In this document: piece by piece, positions 23,401-32,375 of the stretch
How the letters are laid out: each line of letters starts with the position of its first letter
Position numbering within the stretch: position 1 is the first letter of the stretch
DNA from: Candidatus Omnitrophica bacterium CG_4_8_14_3_um_filter_43_15
Lineage (GTDB): Bacteria; Omnitrophota; Gorgyraeia; Taenaricolales; Taenaricolaceae
Assembly (NCBI GenBank): GCA_002783585.1
Contig: PFHB01000003.1
Span: forward strand, 1 to 52,411
DNA: 52,411 bases
Direction: 5' to 3'
The notes under the pieces: model-generated
Told to the model about the DNA's origin: nothing
Database searches by the model: none
The model's input: the letters and a program-made list of their open reading frames with translations, nothing else
Translations under genes and position numbers: made by a program

Positions 23401-24187
23401 ATGGGTTACAAACACGGCTATTTCTATAATGGTTTTACTGGGCATTATAATCCTGGGAGGCATAGTCGTAAATAACGGCATAGTGCTGGTTGAATATGTG
23501 AATCTGCTGCGCGGCCGCGATAATTTTAACCTTCACGACGCGCTTATAGAGGCAAGCCAGATGCGGCTTCGGCCTATATTAATGACAGCGCTTACCACTG
23601 TGCTAGGCCTTTTACCTTTGGCAATAGGCCTGGCTGAGGGCGCTGAGATTCAGATTCCGATGGCAGTAACTGTTATGTCCGGTTTGACTATTTCAACTTT
23701 TCTGTCTTTAATAGTTATTCCTTTATTATATTTAAGTTTTGAAAAGTCTCTTGCTGCTGCCATGGGTTTATTTTTCGGCGCGCCACAACAGGTAAGGCTT
23801 GAATTTGAACCTGAATATAAGCCCAAACCCAAGCCCGAATATAAGACATCAACTATAATACACCTGCCTCACAGGCGCGAGCCTTCGCCGCAGATATCTG
23901 CTATAAATCTGCCGCATCAGGAGGAAGCGCCATCTGAGCGCGATGAAAGCCGCATCTTTTTTAAAGACGTGCTTCCCGATAAATACAAGTCTATCGAACT
24001 TACCGACAGGCAGAAAGAACTTATTTTATATTTAATACAGAATGACAGGATAACGCGCCCGGAATATATAATAAAATTAAATGTTTCTGTTGCCACCGCC
24101 GCAAGAGATATAAAGGATATGCTTGATAGAGGGCTGATAAAAACATGCGGCCCCCAGGCAGTGGGCAGATATTATGAACTCGCCTAA
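20447..24187 (+). CDS. RND efflux permease fused to a C-terminal winged-helix domain
   Basis: A 1246-residue protein. Residues 1 to about 1100 are a complete HAE1-type permease (first helix after FSLRRPITVIMVFIGVILLG; TM4 GMLVDNAIVVMEN with D423, N424). Then come a Pro-rich cytoplasmic linker with PKPKP and two similar IxLPHxxE segments, and at 1184-1246 a winged helix (ELTDRQKELILYLIQND, RPEYIIKLNVSVATAARDIK, DMLDRGLIK). Family members end near residue 1050. RND C-termini face the cytoplasm, so this would be a membrane-bound DNA-binding pump. The frame is continuous and the next gene starts 2 bases later. Confidence 0.85.
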   Translation: MSLPDFSLRRPITVIMVFIGVILLGFISWSRLPQELFPPITYPQLTVVTTYKDAAPEEIEILVTKPLEETIGTVSGLKRISSASKEETSIITAEFNWGTNMDFAALGVREKIDLVKERLPRGSEEPVVMKYNPFDLPVMVLNITSDLPPAEAMQFVRKVIKNELEKTDGVAVVQLSGGREREILVEVDQGRLQAAGISVVALSEALNKANLNYPAGTIEESFYEYLIRTIGEFKAVNEIRDVPVVVDEIPVNPREENPQEQGIRPPKDKKTEKRLILIKDVAVVKDTLRERSSISRYNGKDNISISVIKQAGANTIWVANNVRETIGELKASMPAHVKLNIAYDQSKFIKGAVGGVRDAAVQGGFLAFIVLYMFLRRFSSSLIVTASIPISILGVFSLMYFSNISLNMISLGGLALGVGMLVDNAIVVMENISRYKEAGKNPKDASVAGAKEVGSAITGSTLTTVAVFLPMVFVIGVAGQLFKELAFTVVASLMVSLIVALTLIPIMVSKEALNKSKNNILPVSFKKYLALTETFFVKLSLSVKESVLFIKLKEALSLENAKRVVSSSLRFFLKHRIICLLLVFLVFFISIFFLINMDWELLPRVDQGQFIIKVDLPPGTRLEVTDSVVKKIEKELFSLPEVSDITVTIGSSREKISEGPMIETLGSNQSQIMVLLKSLAAYKKTKYPLLQFLIEPFSVKDPKKVRTRSTGEVLQSLKSSLEKDNLFGADVQYILQESVFQNAFSNAAPVVIEIKGHDLLKIKAISDDVEKNLEKIKGVYSVRSSFIKPAPEAKVYVKKDRAAAYNLSVSDIALTSQTAMKGYVATKYKEAGREIDVRVRLRPKDRSDINKIRRLLVHSPLDIDVPLAEVAYMKIGKGPSQIQRLAQQRVIMVSAGIYKRPYKEVVEDINIFLARMKLSLPPDYSAKLTGENLQMKESFDSLRFALILSLFLVYMIMAAEFESLWQPFIILFTFPLSLIGVCFGLWVTNTAISIMVLLGIIILGGIVVNNGIVLVEYVNLLRGRDNFNLHDALIEASQMRLRPILMTALTTVLGLLPLAIGLAEGAEIQIPMAVTVMSGLTISTFLSLIVIPLLYLSFEKSLAAAMGLFFGAPQQVRLEFEPEYKPKPKPEYKTSTIIHLPHRREPSPQISAINLPHQEEAPSERDESRIFFKDVLPDKYKSIELTDRQKELILYLIQNDRITRPEYIIKLNVSVATAARDIKDMLDRGLIKTCGPQAVGRYYELA

Positions 24188-24189
24188 AT

Positions 24190-27100
24190 ATGGGACTTCC
24201 TAAAATATCAATAAATAGGCCTATAGCAGTGCTTATGCTTTACACGGGCATAGCGCTTATGGGTATAATATGCCTTTTGCGCCTGCCTATAGAGCTTATG
24301 CCTAATTACAGCTTCGGCGACATATCCATTTATGTTGATATACGCGGAGGCATGCCGCCTGTTGAAGTTGAAAATCTTGTTTCAAGGCCTATAGAGGAAT
24401 CAGTCGGCACAGTCAGCCTTTTGCGTGATTTGATATCCATTTCAGAAGAGGGCCGTTCGCGCGTGGTGCTTACTTTTGAGCCGGGCACAGATATGGATTT
24501 TGCGGCGCTTGAAACAAGGGAAAAGTTTGCCAGGGTAAAAAATAAACTCCCGCCGGAAATAGAAAAACCCGTTATAGCTAAATTTGAACAGTCAGACCTG
24601 CCTGTTTTAAATCTTGCTATAACAGGTGAGGGCTATACAACCGAGATGCTGCGCCGCCTGGTGGATGACCAGATAAAAGAAAGGCTTCTGCGTATAAACG
24701 GCGTTGCCAATATTGACGTCGGAGGCGGCCGCGAAAGAAAGATTCTGGTTGAAATAAACCAGCAGAAGCTGCAGGCCTTTGGCCTGCCAATAGGCAAGGT
24801 GATAAATCAGTTAAGCCTTAATAATCTTAATCTTTTAATCGGAGATGTAAAAAGGCAGCATTATAAATATATAGCGCGCGCCATAGGCGAATTCAGGACC
24901 ATAGAAGAGATAAAGAATATAGGAGTGGCGGTTGCGCCCAGCGGAGCCATAATACGCCTAAAGGATGTGGCCAGCGTTGAGGATTCATATCTTGAGGCAA
25001 CAAGTTTTTCAAGGGTTGACGCCTTGCCGGTCGTGTCATTATATGTGCAGAAGGAATCAACAGCCAATACCGTAAACGTCGCAAAAAATGTTTTAGAGGA
25101 AGTTGATAATATAACTTCGCAGCTTAAAGATATAAGAATAATACCCACCTATAACCAGGCTGAATACATAAAACGCGCTATTGATGAAGTCAAAAAATCC
25201 CTCATTTACGGCGCCATGCTCGCTATTTTGATACTGTTTTTATTTTTAAGGGAAATAAAATCAACTTTTATAATAGGTATCGGCATACCCATATCTGTCA
25301 TAGCCACTTTCAATCTTATGTTTGCGCAGAAAATAACTTTAAACGTTATGACTTTAAGCGGCCTGGCGCTGGGCACAGGCATGTTGGTGGATAACGCTAT
25401 TGTTGTGCTTGAGAATATATATAAAATGCGCGAACGCGGCGTTAACAAAATACTTGCGGCCGCATTCGGCAGCGAAGAAATGCATCTTGCCATAGTGGCA
25501 TCTACAATTACGACGATAGTGGTATTTTTACCGATAATCTTTGTTAATAAAGAAATAAGGATATTGTATTCAGGCCTTGCAATGACAGTAACGTATTCTC
25601 TGATAATATCTCTTTTTGTAGCGCTTACTTTGGTGCCTATGCTTGCGGCAAGGCTTCCCGGAGGCCGCAAAAAAGAAAATAAGATAGAAAAAAATATTCA
25701 GGAGGTAATTGACAGCGAGGATGTCATACCTGTCAGGGCGTTAAAACATCCGGGTATTTTTTGCAGGTTTTACAGGTCTTTTTTATCAACTTTTATACGT
25801 TACCGGTATTTCTTCCTGTTGGCGGCATTTCTGGCATTTGTGATAACTATTGCGCTTGTGGTGCCTAAAATACCGAAAGAATTTATAGGCACAACCGAAC
25901 AGGAGGATTTCACAATTTATGTCGAGCTGCCCACAGGAGCAAAGCTGGGCATATCCGATAAGGCCGTGGAAAAGATAGAAGAGGTTGTTTCCGCGATGCC
26001 TGAAATAAAGACGGTTTCGTCGAGAATTGAGCCGTGGTCTTCAAAGGTTTTTGTAAAGCTCGTCCCGTTAAATGAAAGGACCCAGACAACCAAAGAGGTA
26101 ATAAATTCTTTAAGGCCAAAGGTACAGGAGGTTGAAAAATTATTTAAGGAGGCCTTTATATATTTTGAAGAGCCGCAGGAGATCGAGACCAACGAATTGA
26201 TACTTGAAATATACGGTTATGATTATGATGTGTTGAATCAGCTGGCGGTTGAGATGCTTACAAGGATGCAGAGGGTTGAAGGGTTAACTGATTTAAAGAT
26301 ACGCTGGAGAAAAGGCAGGCCTGAATGGCAGCTGGTTGTTGACAAGCAAAAGGCCGCCGGATTCGGGCTTACGGTAAAAGATGTGGCTGATACAGTGCAT
26401 GCCCAGATGAGGGGTTTAAGAGCGACATTGTATCACACCGAAAGCAAAGAGGTTGAGGTGGTAGCCAGGCTGCGCAAGGATGATCGAAAGACATTTGATA
26501 TGGTGCGTAAGCTTTCCCTTGCCCTGCCAAACGGCAGGCAGATTACGCTGGATCAGGTTGTAAACTTTGTGCCTGAGACAGGCCCCAGTAAAATATGGAG
26601 AAAGAATAAAAACAGGATGATACAGGTTTCTGCCAATAGGGGATACCTGGCCTTCGGAGCCGCGGCCGAAAAGGTTAAAGCGCAGCTTAAGGATATGAAG
26701 TTTCCACTAGATTATTACTGGAAGTTCGGAGAGAATTACTGGAGGATGGTGAGAAATCAACGGGAGCTTTCGTTTGCTATTTTTTTGACGATAATTCTGA
26801 TATATCTTGTTTTAGCTTCTTTGTTTGAGTCGTTTACACAGCCATTTATTATTATGGCTACTGTGCCGTTGGCTGCCATAGGCGTTGCCCTGGCGCTTGA
26901 TATTTTTAAAAAATCGATAAACATCGGCGTACTTATGGGTGGCATGATGCTCGGCGGCATCGTTGTTAATAACGCGATCATACTTATAGATGAGATAAAC
27001 CGCCTCACCGTAAAAGGGATAGTAGGCATAAAGGCTGTTTTGATAAGCGGCGAGAGCCGTTTGCGGCCTATAATGATGACAACATTGACTACCGTGCTAG

Positions 27101-27279
27101 GGCTTTTGCCTATGGCTATTGACAGAAGCGCTGAAGCAAATCTTTGGTCGCCTCTGGCAATAACAGTTATAGCAGGCTTAAGCACTTCAACGGTCCTTAC
27201 CCTTGGCTTGGTCCCGTGTGTTTATCTTGTCTTTCTGGATGTTAAGCGCATGTTTAAGAAGAGATACGTTTTGAATTAA
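24190..27279 (+). CDS. RND efflux permease, second of a tandem pair
   Basis: A 1029-residue HAE1-type permease of normal length without a C-terminal extension. TM1 follows ISINRPIAVLMLYTGIALMG, and TM4 carries GMLVDNAIVVLEN (D401, N402). It starts 2 bases after the winged-helix permease, as in MdtB/MdtC-type systems where two different permeases form one mixed trimer. Only one adaptor and one channel gene are present, which supports such a mixed pump. Confidence 0.9.
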   Translation: MGLPKISINRPIAVLMLYTGIALMGIICLLRLPIELMPNYSFGDISIYVDIRGGMPPVEVENLVSRPIEESVGTVSLLRDLISISEEGRSRVVLTFEPGTDMDFAALETREKFARVKNKLPPEIEKPVIAKFEQSDLPVLNLAITGEGYTTEMLRRLVDDQIKERLLRINGVANIDVGGGRERKILVEINQQKLQAFGLPIGKVINQLSLNNLNLLIGDVKRQHYKYIARAIGEFRTIEEIKNIGVAVAPSGAIIRLKDVASVEDSYLEATSFSRVDALPVVSLYVQKESTANTVNVAKNVLEEVDNITSQLKDIRIIPTYNQAEYIKRAIDEVKKSLIYGAMLAILILFLFLREIKSTFIIGIGIPISVIATFNLMFAQKITLNVMTLSGLALGTGMLVDNAIVVLENIYKMRERGVNKILAAAFGSEEMHLAIVASTITTIVVFLPIIFVNKEIRILYSGLAMTVTYSLIISLFVALTLVPMLAARLPGGRKKENKIEKNIQEVIDSEDVIPVRALKHPGIFCRFYRSFLSTFIRYRYFFLLAAFLAFVITIALVVPKIPKEFIGTTEQEDFTIYVELPTGAKLGISDKAVEKIEEVVSAMPEIKTVSSRIEPWSSKVFVKLVPLNERTQTTKEVINSLRPKVQEVEKLFKEAFIYFEEPQEIETNELILEIYGYDYDVLNQLAVEMLTRMQRVEGLTDLKIRWRKGRPEWQLVVDKQKAAGFGLTVKDVADTVHAQMRGLRATLYHTESKEVEVVARLRKDDRKTFDMVRKLSLALPNGRQITLDQVVNFVPETGPSKIWRKNKNRMIQVSANRGYLAFGAAAEKVKAQLKDMKFPLDYYWKFGENYWRMVRNQRELSFAIFLTIILIYLVLASLFESFTQPFIIMATVPLAAIGVALALDIFKKSINIGVLMGGMMLGGIVVNNAIILIDEINRLTVKGIVGIKAVLISGESRLRPIMMTTLTTVLGLLPMAIDRSAEANLWSPLAITVIAGLSTSTVLTLGLVPCVYLVFLDVKRMFKKRYVLN

Positions 27280-28787
27280 TGAAATCCTATCGTTTTGTTT
27301 TTCTTTCCATAATATCAGCGGTATTATTAGTGCTTTCACATCCCTCGCCCGGCATGTGGGCATTTGCCTGGTTTGCGTTTGTGCCTTTATTTATTGCTCT
27401 TGACGGGAAAAAGTTTTTAGATGCATGGCTTTTAGGTTTTTTATCAGGGGTTGTATTTTTTTATGGCGCGATATCATGGCTTAATTCAATTGCTGTAATG
27501 GCAACCGTAGGCCTGGTTTTGTACCTTGCTTTATATTTTTCTTTTTTTGCTGCGTTTACGGCAGCCATACTTAAGAAAAATCTGCCTGTATTTTTAAAAT
27601 GCGCCATAATAGCGTCGTGGTGGGTGGCGCTGGAATTTATCCGTTCAAATTTTCTGACAGGTTTCGGCTGGGCGCTTTTGGGATATTCTCAAAGCCCGTT
27701 TCTACCGGCCATACAGATAGCTGATATAACAGGCGCATACGGGGTTTCGTTTATTGTGATGTTTACGAATGTGGTGATATATGAATTCTTCGCGTCTCGG
27801 GGACAGGTTCATCCGGACAACAATTTTACGAGAGAACCTGTCCCCACCATGTTATTTAATAACAGGTTAATAAATTTTTTAGCGTGCATTTTCCTGATAG
27901 CTGTAGTTTTTATTTATGGTTTTTATAAATTAAACTTCCAGTTCTCAACTCCCAACTCCCAGCTAAAAATTTCTCTAATCCAGGGCAACATCCCGCAGTC
28001 GTTGAAATGGGACGATACATACAGGAAAGATATCATAAAAACATACTTTGATTTTACGATGGAGGCCGCAAAGGATAAGCCTGATTTAATCGTCTGGCCT
28101 GAGACATCTTTTCCTGTAGATTTGGAACTCGAGCCGGCAATGGCAAAAAGGCTTTTTAATCTGGCCAAGGCCGTAAATACGCATATATTGGTGGGAACCA
28201 ACCGTTATAAGAGCGGCAATATATATAACAGCGCGTTTCTGATATCTCCTGACGGCGCGATAATGTCGTATTATGATAAGCTGCACCTTGTGCCTTTCGG
28301 GGAATACATGCCGAAAATACCCGGATTTTTATATAAGGTTTTGCCTGAAAAAATAAACATGGTCGGTGATTTCTCGCCCGGAGGGCAATATACTGTTTTC
28401 AAAAATTTCTCTGTCCTTATCTGCTTTGAGGATGTATTTCCGCAAATTTCGCGGCGATTCGTACAAAATGGGGCGCAGTTTCTGGTTAATATTACCAATG
28501 ACGGTTGGTATGGCGCCTCAGCGGCGCCTTTCCAGCATGCCCAGGCCTCGGTTTTCAGGGCAGTAGAGAACAGGGTGCCTGTTGTGCGGTGCGCAAACAC
28601 AGGGTTGTCCGAGTTTATTGATAAAAACGGCAGGATAACATCCGGCATGAAACCGTTTAGCGCAGGATATAAGACAGAAAATATTTCAATAAACCCTGCC
28701 AATAGTTCGTCGCTACAAGGTATATTTGTTGTTATTTCTTTCTTGCTTTCTTTTTGTGGTTTTGGTATAATATTTCTACGTCATTAG
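27279..28787 (+). CDS. lnt: Apolipoprotein N-acyltransferase
   Basis: A 502-residue inner-membrane enzyme that adds the third acyl chain to lipoproteins. It has six or more N-terminal helices, then a nitrilase-like domain with the catalytic triad E275 (WPETSFP), K334 (YDKLHLVPFGEY) and C382 (ICFEDV). Residues about 174-189 are encoded by a GGGGACAGGTTC inverted repeat, an in-frame insertion between membrane helices, and a CAACTCCCAACTCCC-like run codes for the following loop. Its start overlaps the RND stop by one base (TAATG). Confidence 0.9.
   Translation: MKSYRFVFLSIISAVLLVLSHPSPGMWAFAWFAFVPLFIALDGKKFLDAWLLGFLSGVVFFYGAISWLNSIAVMATVGLVLYLALYFSFFAAFTAAILKKNLPVFLKCAIIASWWVALEFIRSNFLTGFGWALLGYSQSPFLPAIQIADITGAYGVSFIVMFTNVVIYEFFASRGQVHPDNNFTREPVPTMLFNNRLINFLACIFLIAVVFIYGFYKLNFQFSTPNSQLKISLIQGNIPQSLKWDDTYRKDIIKTYFDFTMEAAKDKPDLIVWPETSFPVDLELEPAMAKRLFNLAKAVNTHILVGTNRYKSGNIYNSAFLISPDGAIMSYYDKLHLVPFGEYMPKIPGFLYKVLPEKINMVGDFSPGGQYTVFKNFSVLICFEDVFPQISRRFVQNGAQFLVNITNDGWYGASAAPFQHAQASVFRAVENRVPVVRCANTGLSEFIDKNGRITSGMKPFSAGYKTENISINPANSSSLQGIFVVISFLLSFCGFGIIFLRH
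27799..27845 (+). repeat. In-frame inverted repeat inside lnt
   Basis: GGGGACAGGTTC (27799-27810) and GAACCTGTCCCC (27834-27845) around 23 bases. The left end continues ATC, as does the related repeat at 33963. It keeps the reading frame of lnt. A second short repeat, TCAACTCCCAACTCCCAG, lies near 27945. Confidence 0.7.
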
Positions 28788-28813
28788 TAAAACTAAAAAG
28801 TTAGATTTTAAAC

Positions 28814-28841
28814 TTGCTTTTCCTCTATATTGTGATATAAT
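28814..28841 (+). promoter_or_regulatory. Promoter of the GH/CBM-like cluster
   Basis: TTGCTT at 28814-28819 and TATAAT at 28836-28841 with a 16-bp spacer. The ATG at 28856 is 14 bases beyond the -10, so the leader is only about seven bases and has no Shine-Dalgarno. Confidence 0.5.
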
Positions 28842-28855
28842 ATATACACTGTTAT

Positions 28856-31123
28856 ATGAAAAAACAATCTAATAAATATAATACATTTATAATCTCGCTG
28901 TCGCTTGTGGGCTCAATGGTTTTATTGGGCCTTGGCGCTGACGTATTTTCTGTCAGTTGGAGGCAGCTTATAAAACCCGTATTTGTAAAAGAGGTTAAAA
29001 AGGAGGGTGTGGATTTTATTCTTGTTGATGATTTTGAAAAAGGCCAGTCCTCAGGCGTATTTTATGAGAGAAAAAATTCAATAGGGGGTTATCAGGGCAC
29101 ATGGGCAAAAAGGCCCTCGTATTCGATAATAACCAAGCTATCTGATGAAAGAGATTCTGCAAGAGGAAGATACCTGGCGATAGAATACAAAAAAGAGGCC
29201 GGCTGGGCTGGTTGGTATACGCTTTTAAATAACGCCGATATAAGTAATTATAATGCGCTTACGTTCTGGGTAAAGGGCGATAAGGGCGGCGAGAAATTTG
29301 ATATAGGCCTTGCTGATGCCAAGATGCAGGAGTTTCAGATGGACGCTGTTTACGCCGGGCCGATAGATTTGTTTTTGCCGTTAGGCGTTACAACCGAATG
29401 GCAGAAGGTAAAGATACCTGTTTCAAGGGTGGAATCGCAGATAGATTTAAATAAAATGGGTTCGATCGTGCTGTGGTTTAAATACGGCGGCGAGGGCAAG
29501 GTTTATATAGATGATATGGAGTTTGAATCCGATAAAGAGGTGCAGAAAAAAGAGGCATTTAATTCCCCTAAAGCCAATTTTGATCCCAAGCATCCGCGTT
29601 CTCTGTGGGTATGGAAGGTTGATCCGGTTACAAATCAGAAAGGCCGCAAGGAGCTTCTTCAATTATGTAAAGATGCAGCCATTACAAATATGTACCTTTA
29701 TTTCGGCGACTTTGACCCGGAAAAAGAGCCTGAATACGCTTCGGGGCTTGCTGATTTTTTAAAAGAGGCGCATAAGTTTGGCATTAAGGTTGAGGCGCTT
29801 ACCGGAAATCCGGTATGGACCCTTAAAGTATATCATCAATCATGCCTTGACTGGATAGATGCATTTTTGAAATTTAACAAGACAAGGCCGCAGAATGAGC
29901 GCATAGACGGGGTATCCCTGGATGTGGAGCCATATCTTACGTCTGAATGGCAGTCAGACACTGATAGGGTCAGGTCAGATTATATTGATCTGCTTAAAAA
30001 GGTAAGAAAGCTTGTTTTAAGATATAACCAGGAGTTTAAGATAGGGGTTGCCATACCTCATTTTTATTCTGAAATAGACAAAGGAAAATTTGAAGAAAAA
30101 ACACTTGAACTGGTTGATTACGCGGCTGTTATGGCATATTATGACGATCCAAACAAGATAATAGAAAAATCCGCCCCGCATTTTGTTATAGCCGACAAAC
30201 TGGGCAAAAAGATAAGCATAGGAGTTGAAACCCAGGACCTGATAGCATTAAATCAGGGCGAGCGCCGGCAGACGTTTTTTGAGGAGGGTTGGGAAGAGAT
30301 GGAGGATTCGCTGGCGCAGGTTTCAAAGAAATTTAAATCGCATCCATCTTTTGAAGGATTTGCCATACATTGTTATTACAGTTATAAACTGCTTCAGAGG
30401 GGGCGCAATGTTCCGATAAAACAGCGGCCCAAGGACATATATTCTATTGTTTCCAAGCGAAGGCTTTCCAATATTAAGATAGACGGTAATTTGTCAGACT
30501 GGGACCTTTCTTCTATGTATGCGGTTGATAAGAAGGTAAACGTGGTGTACGGCCAGTTTTCCTGGGCAGGGCCAAATGATTTAAGCGCCAAGATTTACAG
30601 CATGTGGGATGACGGCAATCTTTATTTTGCTTTTGATATTACAGACGATGTAATAGAGCAGGAAAAGGCAAAACATGATTTATGGGAAGGCGATCATATA
30701 GAGATGTGGCTTGATATGAATCTTATGGCGGATTACAACGAGGCCATAAATTCCAATGATGATTACCAGTTTGGGTTTTCACCCGGTAATTTAAAAAAAT
30801 TAAAATCCGAGGTATATACCTGGACGCCTGAATTAAGCAATATGGACTATACGAAAGAAATAGAGATTGCCTCAGCGAAAACCGAAAAAGGTTATGTTAT
30901 AGAAGTAAAGCTGCCGGCGCGCGTTTTATATGCCAGCAGGGACACCAGGCAGCCGGTAAATCTTCGCCGGTCAGTATGGTTTAAAAATGGGGACAAATTC
31001 GGCATAAGTGTTGACCCTAGCGATTGCGATGATCCGGCGGCGCCGCAGAAGGTGCTTATGTCGTCTTCTGTTAGCAGGGCATGGGGCGATCCGACGACAT
31101 TTGGAATATTGGAGCTTAAATGA
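28856..31123 (+). CDS. Secreted CBM-like / GH18-like barrel / CBM9-like protein
   Basis: A 755-residue protein with an N-terminal membrane or signal helix (about 13-33). A jelly-roll domain at about 55-225 opens LVDDFEKGQSSG and closes GKVYIDDMEFE. A barrel at about 245-525 opens HPRSLWVWKVD and contains DGVSLDVE at 351-358, the spacing of the GH18 DGxDxDxE motif with the middle Asp replaced by Ser. A CBM9-like domain from about 540 opens IKIDGNLSDW and includes WEGDHIEMWLD. A role in carbohydrate binding or cleavage is inferred. It overlaps the next gene by 4 bases. Confidence 0.72.
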   Translation: MKKQSNKYNTFIISLSLVGSMVLLGLGADVFSVSWRQLIKPVFVKEVKKEGVDFILVDDFEKGQSSGVFYERKNSIGGYQGTWAKRPSYSIITKLSDERDSARGRYLAIEYKKEAGWAGWYTLLNNADISNYNALTFWVKGDKGGEKFDIGLADAKMQEFQMDAVYAGPIDLFLPLGVTTEWQKVKIPVSRVESQIDLNKMGSIVLWFKYGGEGKVYIDDMEFESDKEVQKKEAFNSPKANFDPKHPRSLWVWKVDPVTNQKGRKELLQLCKDAAITNMYLYFGDFDPEKEPEYASGLADFLKEAHKFGIKVEALTGNPVWTLKVYHQSCLDWIDAFLKFNKTRPQNERIDGVSLDVEPYLTSEWQSDTDRVRSDYIDLLKKVRKLVLRYNQEFKIGVAIPHFYSEIDKGKFEEKTLELVDYAAVMAYYDDPNKIIEKSAPHFVIADKLGKKISIGVETQDLIALNQGERRQTFFEEGWEEMEDSLAQVSKKFKSHPSFEGFAIHCYYSYKLLQRGRNVPIKQRPKDIYSIVSKRRLSNIKIDGNLSDWDLSSMYAVDKKVNVVYGQFSWAGPNDLSAKIYSMWDDGNLYFAFDITDDVIEQEKAKHDLWEGDHIEMWLDMNLMADYNEAINSNDDYQFGFSPGNLKKLKSEVYTWTPELSNMDYTKEIEIASAKTEKGYVIEVKLPARVLYASRDTRQPVNLRRSVWFKNGDKFGISVDPSDCDDPAAPQKVLMSSSVSRAWGDPTTFGILELK

Positions 31124-32259
31124 GAAAGATTTTATTTTTCATAATATTTTTCATATCAACGGCTGCGTATGCCGCAACGGCGACTATAGAGCAGCTTCCC
31201 AAGCTGCCTGAGGGCACAGCGCTTTTTGAAAGTGAAAAAACATTCGGCAGAAGGGGCAAGCTCGGAGGTTTTGCTTTAAAACCCAGTAAATACGGCATAT
31301 TTTATGACGACAAACAGGGTGGCGCCATAAAGATGATGTATCTGAAGCCGAATGATAAAACTTTCTGCGGCACATACGTTATACTAATGGCCGATCTTTC
31401 AAATTATGCGTCGCTTACATTTATGGTTAAAGGCAAAACAGGCAACGAGGCATTTGAGATAGGACTTAATGATACTATATCAAATAAACGCGAAGACGCT
31501 GTTATGGTGGGTTCTATCTACAGGTATCTGCCAGAGGGCGCTACAACCGAATGGCAGAAGGTGGTTATATCTCTGGCGGATTTTTACGGTTCAGATATGC
31601 ATAAGGTTTACAGCCTTATATTTCATTATAATGAAATCGGCACAGGCGCTTTCTGGATAAAAGATATCCAGTTCCATACTGAACATTTATTTAACATAGA
31701 GGATGAAATATATAAAAAGGGTTATCTGCTGCTTGATAATTTTGATCATAACGACTTGAACCTTCTCGGAAGAAAGACAAATACATACAAAAAACTTCCT
31801 TCTATTTGTGAATCTGAAAGGGCCGAAGATGCGTTTCTCGGCGGCAAGGAAAGGGCGCTTAAGCTTATATATGACAAACAATCCACCGGCTGGGCCGGTT
31901 ATTTTACACTGCTTAACCAGATAGACGGAGAGTATTTTGACCTGAGTAAATATAAAGACGTGTCATTCATGATAAAAGGCGCAAAAGGCGGCGAAACATT
32001 CCAAATTGGAATGGCGGATAGAAACTGGATTAATATCGGCGACTCTCTTAAGGCAGGCCAGATAGAGGATTTTTTACCCGGAGGCGTTACAACAGATTGG
32101 AAAGAGGTTACAATACCTTTGAGTAAATTCGGCTCGCTTGACTTTACCCAAATGGGTTCATTTGTCATAGATTTTAACAAGAAACAAAAAGGCGTTATTT
32201 ATATAGATAATCTGAGATTTACACTTAAAACTAAAGAAGAGTTGTTGGCGGAATGGTAG
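31120..32259 (+). CDS. Exported protein with two jelly-roll CBM-like domains
   Basis: A 379-residue protein. The signal peptide ends near residue 17 (TAAYAA). Two copies of the domain seen in the previous gene follow, at about 25-190 and 200-370. Shared landmarks are LTFMVKGKTGNEAFEIGL and VSFMIKGAKGGETFQIGM, the TTEWQKVVI/TTDWKEVTI strand and the final IYIDNLRF. No catalytic domain is visible. It probably binds a polymer together with its neighbours; the ligand is unknown. Confidence 0.7.
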   Translation: MRKILFFIIFFISTAAYAATATIEQLPKLPEGTALFESEKTFGRRGKLGGFALKPSKYGIFYDDKQGGAIKMMYLKPNDKTFCGTYVILMADLSNYASLTFMVKGKTGNEAFEIGLNDTISNKREDAVMVGSIYRYLPEGATTEWQKVVISLADFYGSDMHKVYSLIFHYNEIGTGAFWIKDIQFHTEHLFNIEDEIYKKGYLLLDNFDHNDLNLLGRKTNTYKKLPSICESERAEDAFLGGKERALKLIYDKQSTGWAGYFTLLNQIDGEYFDLSKYKDVSFMIKGAKGGETFQIGMADRNWINIGDSLKAGQIEDFLPGGVTTDWKEVTIPLSKFGSLDFTQMGSFVIDFNKKQKGVIYIDNLRFTLKTKEELLAEW

Positions 32260-32264
32260 ATGTC

Positions 32265-32370
32265 GTCCCTCGTCACTAAACGTGATAGCGGGTGACTCGG
32301 GACGAATTTTGCCGAACACGGCATCCCGTGAACGGGACAGCCAAAAAGATTCTACTGGAAAATTCGGAGG
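32265..32370 (+). promoter_or_regulatory. Double-hairpin leader, element 7 (with 30-nt insert)
   Basis: Hairpin A: GTCCC (32265-32269) against GGGAC (32299-32303), UC/UC loop, GTCAC against GTGAC. Hairpin B: GAATTTT (32304-32310) against AAAATTC (32359-32365). The same two-hairpin insert as in element 5 lies at 32310-32339. GGAGG at 32366-32370, five bases before the ATG at 32376. Confidence 0.73.
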
Positions 32371-32375
32371 TAAGT

